Source: an uncultured Clostridia bacterium
Lineage (GTDB): Bacteria; Bacillota; Clostridia; Oscillospirales; Oscillospiraceae
DNA: 64,000 nt
Reading direction: 5' to 3'
NCBI GenBank assembly: GCA_945875335.1
Contig: CAMCKD010000001.1
Location: forward strand, 248,001 to 312,000
The notes under the pieces are model-generated. The model saw nothing but the letters and a program-made list of their open reading frames with translations. It was not told the origin of the DNA and ran no database searches. Below are positions 61,238-64,000 of this stretch, piece after piece (the stretch's first letter is position 1; each line of letters begins with the position of its first letter). A program made the position numbers and the translations under genes.

Positions 61238-61250
61238 TCCGTCTGGTTAT
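61238..61250 (-). promoter_or_regulatory. Variant leader element (ATAACCAGACGGA)
   Basis: ATAACCAGACGGA on the minus strand, between promoter and ribosome site of the J-domain gene; two changes from the consensus and 59 nt below the -10. Confidence 0.55.
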
Positions 61251-61308
61251 TCCAGGAGCAAAAAAATTAACGAACCTATTCTTTTCTTGGCCATCCGACC
61301 ACGTTGAT

Positions 61309-61337
61309 ATTATACCACATTATTATATATTTGTCAA
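61309..61337 (-). promoter_or_regulatory. Sigma-A promoter of the J-domain gene
   Basis: Minus strand TTGACA (61337-61332), 17 bp, TATAAT (61314-61309) preceded by TGTGG. Confidence 0.85.
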
Positions 61338-61353
61338 TATGTCGTTATTTATA

Positions 61354-61893
61354 TCAGGCCTGTCTCATTTTTCCATCCATCATGAAATCATACAATTGTG
61401 CTTTCAATTCCATAATCTTCATATCCCTATCGTGAAGTTCTGCCTCCATTTTGAGCTTTTCAGACTCTGCATCATTGGCCCTTCTCCGTTCAGCCAAAGC
61501 AATCTGGTGCTGCTCTTCTGTCTTCTTCAACTGCTCTTTCAGAGCTTTCTTAGTGTCGGAATGCTCACGCATTTCATCCTTCAGCTTATTTTCCTGTTCC
61601 TTTATTCTCGGAATTTCAGGATTTGTATGGCAATTATAGAAACGGATTGCATCTTCCCAATTCCAAACCTGGAAAAGAACCATGTAAAACGTGTTCTGTG
61701 TTCCCTTTTTTCCAGTTGACCCTTCATCATCTTTACCATTATCATTTGCGAGTTCAACAAGCCTTCCAACACTACTATGCCCGAAAATATCTTGCACTCT
61801 GCAAATATCTTCCTGCTTTGTGCTCAAACCGTGGATGGAAACGTGTTCCAGAAGGTCTTTTGCATTTGTGATGTTGTCGTAAATACTAGCCAT
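61354..61893 (-). CDS. Coiled-coil phage protein
   Basis: 179 aa. Residues 85-175 form a continuous charged coiled coil (EQENKLKDEMREHSDTKKAL; ELHDRDMKIMELKAQLYDF). The N-terminal part contains VFQVWNWEDAIRFYNCH. Similar proteins of unknown role occur in other Clostridia phages. Confidence 0.6.
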   Translation of the reverse strand: MASIYDNITNAKDLLEHVSIHGLSTKQEDICRVQDIFGHSSVGRLVELANDNGKDDEGSTGKKGTQNTFYMVLFQVWNWEDAIRFYNCHTNPEIPRIKEQENKLKDEMREHSDTKKALKEQLKKTEEQHQIALAERRRANDAESEKLKMEAELHDRDMKIMELKAQLYDFMMDGKMRQA

Positions 61894-61914
61894 ATCATTA
61901 CCTCCATTTATCCA

Positions 61915-62079
61915 TCATATATTCTCACACAACCATTGACATATCTCTTGCGTTGGACATTTCCCACAATCACAATCGTGTGGACTAACATCTTCGCAAA
62001 GCGCCCGCTCATCTTTCTCAAATACTTCTTGAATCTCAAAATACGACATCCCAGATACATCGTGTCCAGATAGAATCAT
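61915..62079 (-). CDS. Small Cys-rich phage protein
   Basis: 54 aa from the ATG at 62079, with AAGGGATGG. Ends DCDCGKCPTQEICQWLC, likely metal-binding. Under the promoter at 62158-62186; the longer upstream frame would begin on top of that promoter. Confidence 0.5.
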   Translation of the reverse strand: MILSGHDVSGMSYFEIQEVFEKDERALCEDVSPHDCDCGKCPTQEICQWLCENI

Positions 62080-62100
62080 ACATTCCATCCCTTCAAATAA

Positions 62101-62112
62101 CCTATTGGTTAA
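62101..62112 (-). promoter_or_regulatory. Degenerate leader element (TTAACCAATAGG)
   Basis: TTAACCAATAGG on the minus strand, 46 nt below the -10 box of the promoter at 62158, at the usual position. Confidence 0.45.
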
Positions 62113-62157
62113 TTGCAGCCTATTACTTTTGTCAGATTCCTTTCCTCCGACGAACAC

Positions 62158-62186
62158 ATTATACCACATATTTACTTTTTTGTCAA
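62158..62186 (-). promoter_or_regulatory. Sigma-A promoter of an early operon
   Basis: Minus strand TTGACA (62186-62181), 17 bp, TATAAT (62163-62158) preceded by TGTGG. Confidence 0.85.
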
Positions 62187-62206
62187 TATGTCATTATAAA
62201 GTATAA

Positions 62207-62237
62207 GCCCCGTCAGCTCTTCTCGAACTAACGGGGC
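62207..62237 (-). terminator. Terminator of the HTH-protein operon
   Basis: Minus strand GCCCCGT/ACGGGGC stem followed by TTATACTTT. It ends the operon that begins beyond the window. Confidence 0.75.
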
Positions 62238-62288
62238 CTATCCAATGTACTCTATTCATTTCTATTTTTTCTCCATTCAAGCACCACT

Positions 62289-62717
62289 CTATGTATTTCC
62301 CAAATTATTATGTGTGATGACCTGATTATAATCATCATGATTTCTTGGCAGCTTTCTGACCTTTCTCCACTTTGTGATTGTCGTTTTATCCACATCACAT
62401 ACTCTGGCTATCTGCGCATCGCTGAATCCGTCTCGATACATTCTGAAACGCCTTTCATTCTCTTCAAATGAGAGGAATCCTTTTTCCCTCGTATTCTTCT
62501 GAGGCTTTCTTTCCCTTGGTGTCTTGATAGTAATCGGTTTCTTTTCCTTTTCCCTTTTCAGATACTCACTTCTCGATACCTTTTTATCACATCCAGTCCC
62601 TGGGTCACATCCCCTTAATTTGTCTTCATTGAATACATAGTCACAGCATTTTGAATAGCTGCTATAATGAGCGCATCTGTAACAATATGAATCGCAAATC
62701 TTGTCCTTCTCAGCCAT
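62289..62717 (-). CDS. Cys-rich protein with resolvase-like helix-turn-helix
   Basis: 142 aa from the ATG at 62717, with GGGAGAG. The N-terminal Cys cluster (CDSYCYRCAHYSSYSKCCDY) is followed by a basic linker and a helix-turn-helix (MYRDGFSDAQIARVCDVDKT). Likely a DNA-binding regulator whose metal site helps folding. Last gene before a terminator. Confidence 0.65.
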   Translation of the reverse strand: MAEKDKICDSYCYRCAHYSSYSKCCDYVFNEDKLRGCDPGTGCDKKVSRSEYLKREKEKKPITIKTPRERKPQKNTREKGFLSFEENERRFRMYRDGFSDAQIARVCDVDKTTITKWRKVRKLPRNHDDYNQVITHNNLGNT

Positions 62718-63096
62718 CTTTACTCTCCCGCTTATCATATTGGAATCCTTCTACCTCATACCCGGCTTCATCATATGCAAGCTGGATGAGTTCTTTAAGA
62801 GTGGAACCATCATCATTTATAGCCTTAATCCAGGTGGTAGCATACCCTAAAAATCTATCGATTCTTATTCTTCCAAAGGCAAATTTGTCTCGGAGTATTA
62901 CAATAGGAACAGAAAGCATAAGTGCCATCACGTTCTCCGTGGCTTCTGCTTTTATTGAGGCAATCCTCTTATCAAGCTCATTTTTTATGGCTTCTTCAGC
63001 GGCCACTTTCTTAATGAACTCAATCTGTTCCTCAGTCATAACATATGTTTTGGGCTTTGTCTTGTCCTTATTTTTTCTTCTCTCATCTCTGCCCAT
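62710..63096 (-). CDS. Hypothetical phage protein
   Basis: 128 aa. Basic N-terminus, central helix, and FAFGRIRIDRFLGYATTWIK. Overlaps the next gene by eight bases. Not recognised. Confidence 0.55.
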   Translation of the reverse strand: MGRDERRKNKDKTKPKTYVMTEEQIEFIKKVAAEEAIKNELDKRIASIKAEATENVMALMLSVPIVILRDKFAFGRIRIDRFLGYATTWIKAINDDGSTLKELIQLAYDEAGYEVEGFQYDKRESKDG

Positions 63097-63106
63097 CGCT
63101 TATCTC

Positions 63107-63535
63107 CTAGTCTGAAATCTTCTCGCATTTTGCTAATGGCTCAGAACTGACAATGAAAGGTTTATTTCCATCTACAGACCATTCCAAGCGTTTTTCATCA
63201 TCTAACCATTGCTGATGCTTTATAACCTGCCAAATATCACACGCAATATTCTCATCATCATCACGGCTGCAATTCCAATAAGGCCAAAGTATTCTTCCAA
63301 TCTCTTCAAACTTTTCTTTGACAGTATCACGTCTATTTATCATCTCATCGAATATCTCTCTATGGTTCGGATTTTCAGGAGATAAATCGACATTTTTCAT
63401 TGCAAGCCTATCTGCTATGTCTATCCATTGATTCATACCAACCCTGAAATATTCCTCTAAAGCCATTTTGATGATTTGCAACTGGGTATCTGTGATGGTG
63501 AGTCTATACATAACCCTATCTTTCTTTTTAACCAT
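63107..63535 (-). CDS. Hypothetical phage protein
   Basis: 142 aa. LTITDTQLQIIKMALEEYFR then MNQWIDIADRLA is typical of a phage family of helical proteins of unknown role. AAGGAG before the ATG. Confidence 0.55.
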   Translation of the reverse strand: MVKKKDRVMYRLTITDTQLQIIKMALEEYFRVGMNQWIDIADRLAMKNVDLSPENPNHREIFDEMINRRDTVKEKFEEIGRILWPYWNCSRDDDENIACDIWQVIKHQQWLDDEKRLEWSVDGNKPFIVSSEPLAKCEKISD

Positions 63536-63559
63536 TTCATTCGTCTCCTTACCGTGAAA

Positions 63560-63772
63560 TTATCTCGACTTCTTAAACGGTCTTTGCCTATCATACACAT
63601 CCCATTGGGAATTGTTCAGATATTTGTTTTTCTTCGCAATCCTTTCTTTGAACCCTAGATACATCTCACAACTGTCATGGCATCCAGGATTCCTTTTCTT
63701 GCATCCCAAACAGGGAGCAATCAGTTCTTTTCTTTGGCTCCCACATCTGGGATTTTCAAGTCCATCTATCAT
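63560..63772 (-). CDS. Small Cys-rich phage protein
   Basis: 70 aa with CLGCKKRNPGCHDSCEMY, a compact probable zinc site found in many short Firmicute phage proteins. AAGGAG before the ATG. Confidence 0.6.
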   Translation of the reverse strand: MIDGLENPRCGSQRKELIAPCLGCKKRNPGCHDSCEMYLGFKERIAKKNKYLNNSQWDVYDRQRPFKKSR

Positions 63773-63810
63773 TGTTGCTCCTTATGTTCTATCCATATCT
63801 AGCGATATTT

Positions 63811-64000
63811 TTACTTCCTTTTGGCAGCTACAGCTGATAACAAGCATCCAGTATCAGCTCCTCCAAACAAATAGCTGTAATCAGTATGTTTCTTCACCTG
63901 ATGTAAAGCATTTTTTCTGATAAAGTGTAGTTCGCTTTTTCTTTCCTTCCCATATGAAGTCCCAAATCCATTTTTTGGATGACACCTAAGTGTTTTCTTG
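63811..64000 (-). CDS. Phage protein, 3' end only (truncated by window edge)
   Basis: The frame is open from the window edge to TAA at 63813-63811 and reads about 62 residues (HTDYSYLFGGADTGCLLSAV near the end). The start lies beyond 64000. Function cannot be told. Confidence 0.5.
   Translation of the reverse strand, partial: KKTLRCHPKNGFGTSYGKERKSELHFIRKNALHQVKKHTDYSYLFGGADTGCLLSAVAAKRK

Noticed and set aside
63612..63920. Plus-strand reading frames near the right end and within the phage region
   Set aside because: All are opposite well-supported minus-strand genes with ribosome sites; none has a start signal or family.

Overview
The window joins two kinds of DNA. Positions 1 to about 8.95 kb are GC-rich host chromosome of a gut-type anaerobic Firmicute, most like the Oscillospiraceae/Ruminococcaceae. 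This is judged from gene style and base composition only. It carries an FAD-dependent dehydrogenase, a GNAT acetyltransferase, a NodB-type polysaccharide deacetylase, a PfkB sugar kinase, Tex and an internalin-like leucine-rich-repeat protein. A small IS5-type MITE lies between the second and third genes.

From about 8.96 kb to the end the DNA is AT-rich and nearly every gene is on the minus strand: a large siphovirus-like prophage. The junction is a 3' tRNA fragment with encoded CCA (8959-9003), so one attachment site is visible. The integrase and replication genes must lie beyond 64 kb. Transcription runs from high to low coordinates. The regions in that order are:
- 55.7-64 kb: small early/accessory genes, including a J-domain protein and a MazG-like protein.
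- 55.47-55.73 kb: control region with five GTTCC sites spaced exactly 10 bp apart, then a terminator.
- 52.7-55.5 kb: ParB-like protein, TET-associated-type glycosyltransferase and UDP-galactopyranose mutase.
- 50.7-52.7 kb: terminase. The large subunit is frameshifted just before its Walker A motif.
- 41.6-50.7 kb: portal-NUDIX-nuclease fusion followed by an effector/antidote island.
- 32.8-41.2 kb: MuF protein, prohead protease, decoration protein, DUF2184 capsid protein and connectors.
- 23-32.8 kb: tape measure, tail and fibre genes, one split by a probable group I intron.
- 20.3-22.9 kb: lysis genes.
- 9-20.1 kb: accessory genes, four tRNAs, a structured non-coding region, and a Cas12f locus beside the attachment site.

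Two systems stand out. The first is a complete miniature type V-F CRISPR-Cas unit on the prophage: a 411-aa Cas12f1 closely resembling the Acidibacillus enzyme, a tracrRNA with its GCCGAGAAGU/CUCGGUAAGGU core and a matching anti-repeat, and a five-repeat array. The second is an island between portal and MuF genes. It holds two ADP-ribosyltransferases, an alarmone-synthetase-like protein and a portal-fused nuclease-like domain. Interleaved with these are an ADP-ribosylglycohydrolase, a ppGpp-hydrolase-like HD protein and a small CPCC protein, which look like enzymes or proteins that could undo or block the effectors. Three effectors and a short standalone protein share a ~45-residue module (GIDTxGLSPKEVW), which I propose is a capsid-targeting tag.

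Regulation also shows a pattern. Five operons share a leader of sigma-A promoter with extended -10, a small hairpin, a TTAACCAGATGGA-like element about 43 nt below the -10, and a Shine-Dalgarno. Two more copies of the promoter lie in frame inside effector genes, which suggests that cassettes with their own promoters were captured as fusions.
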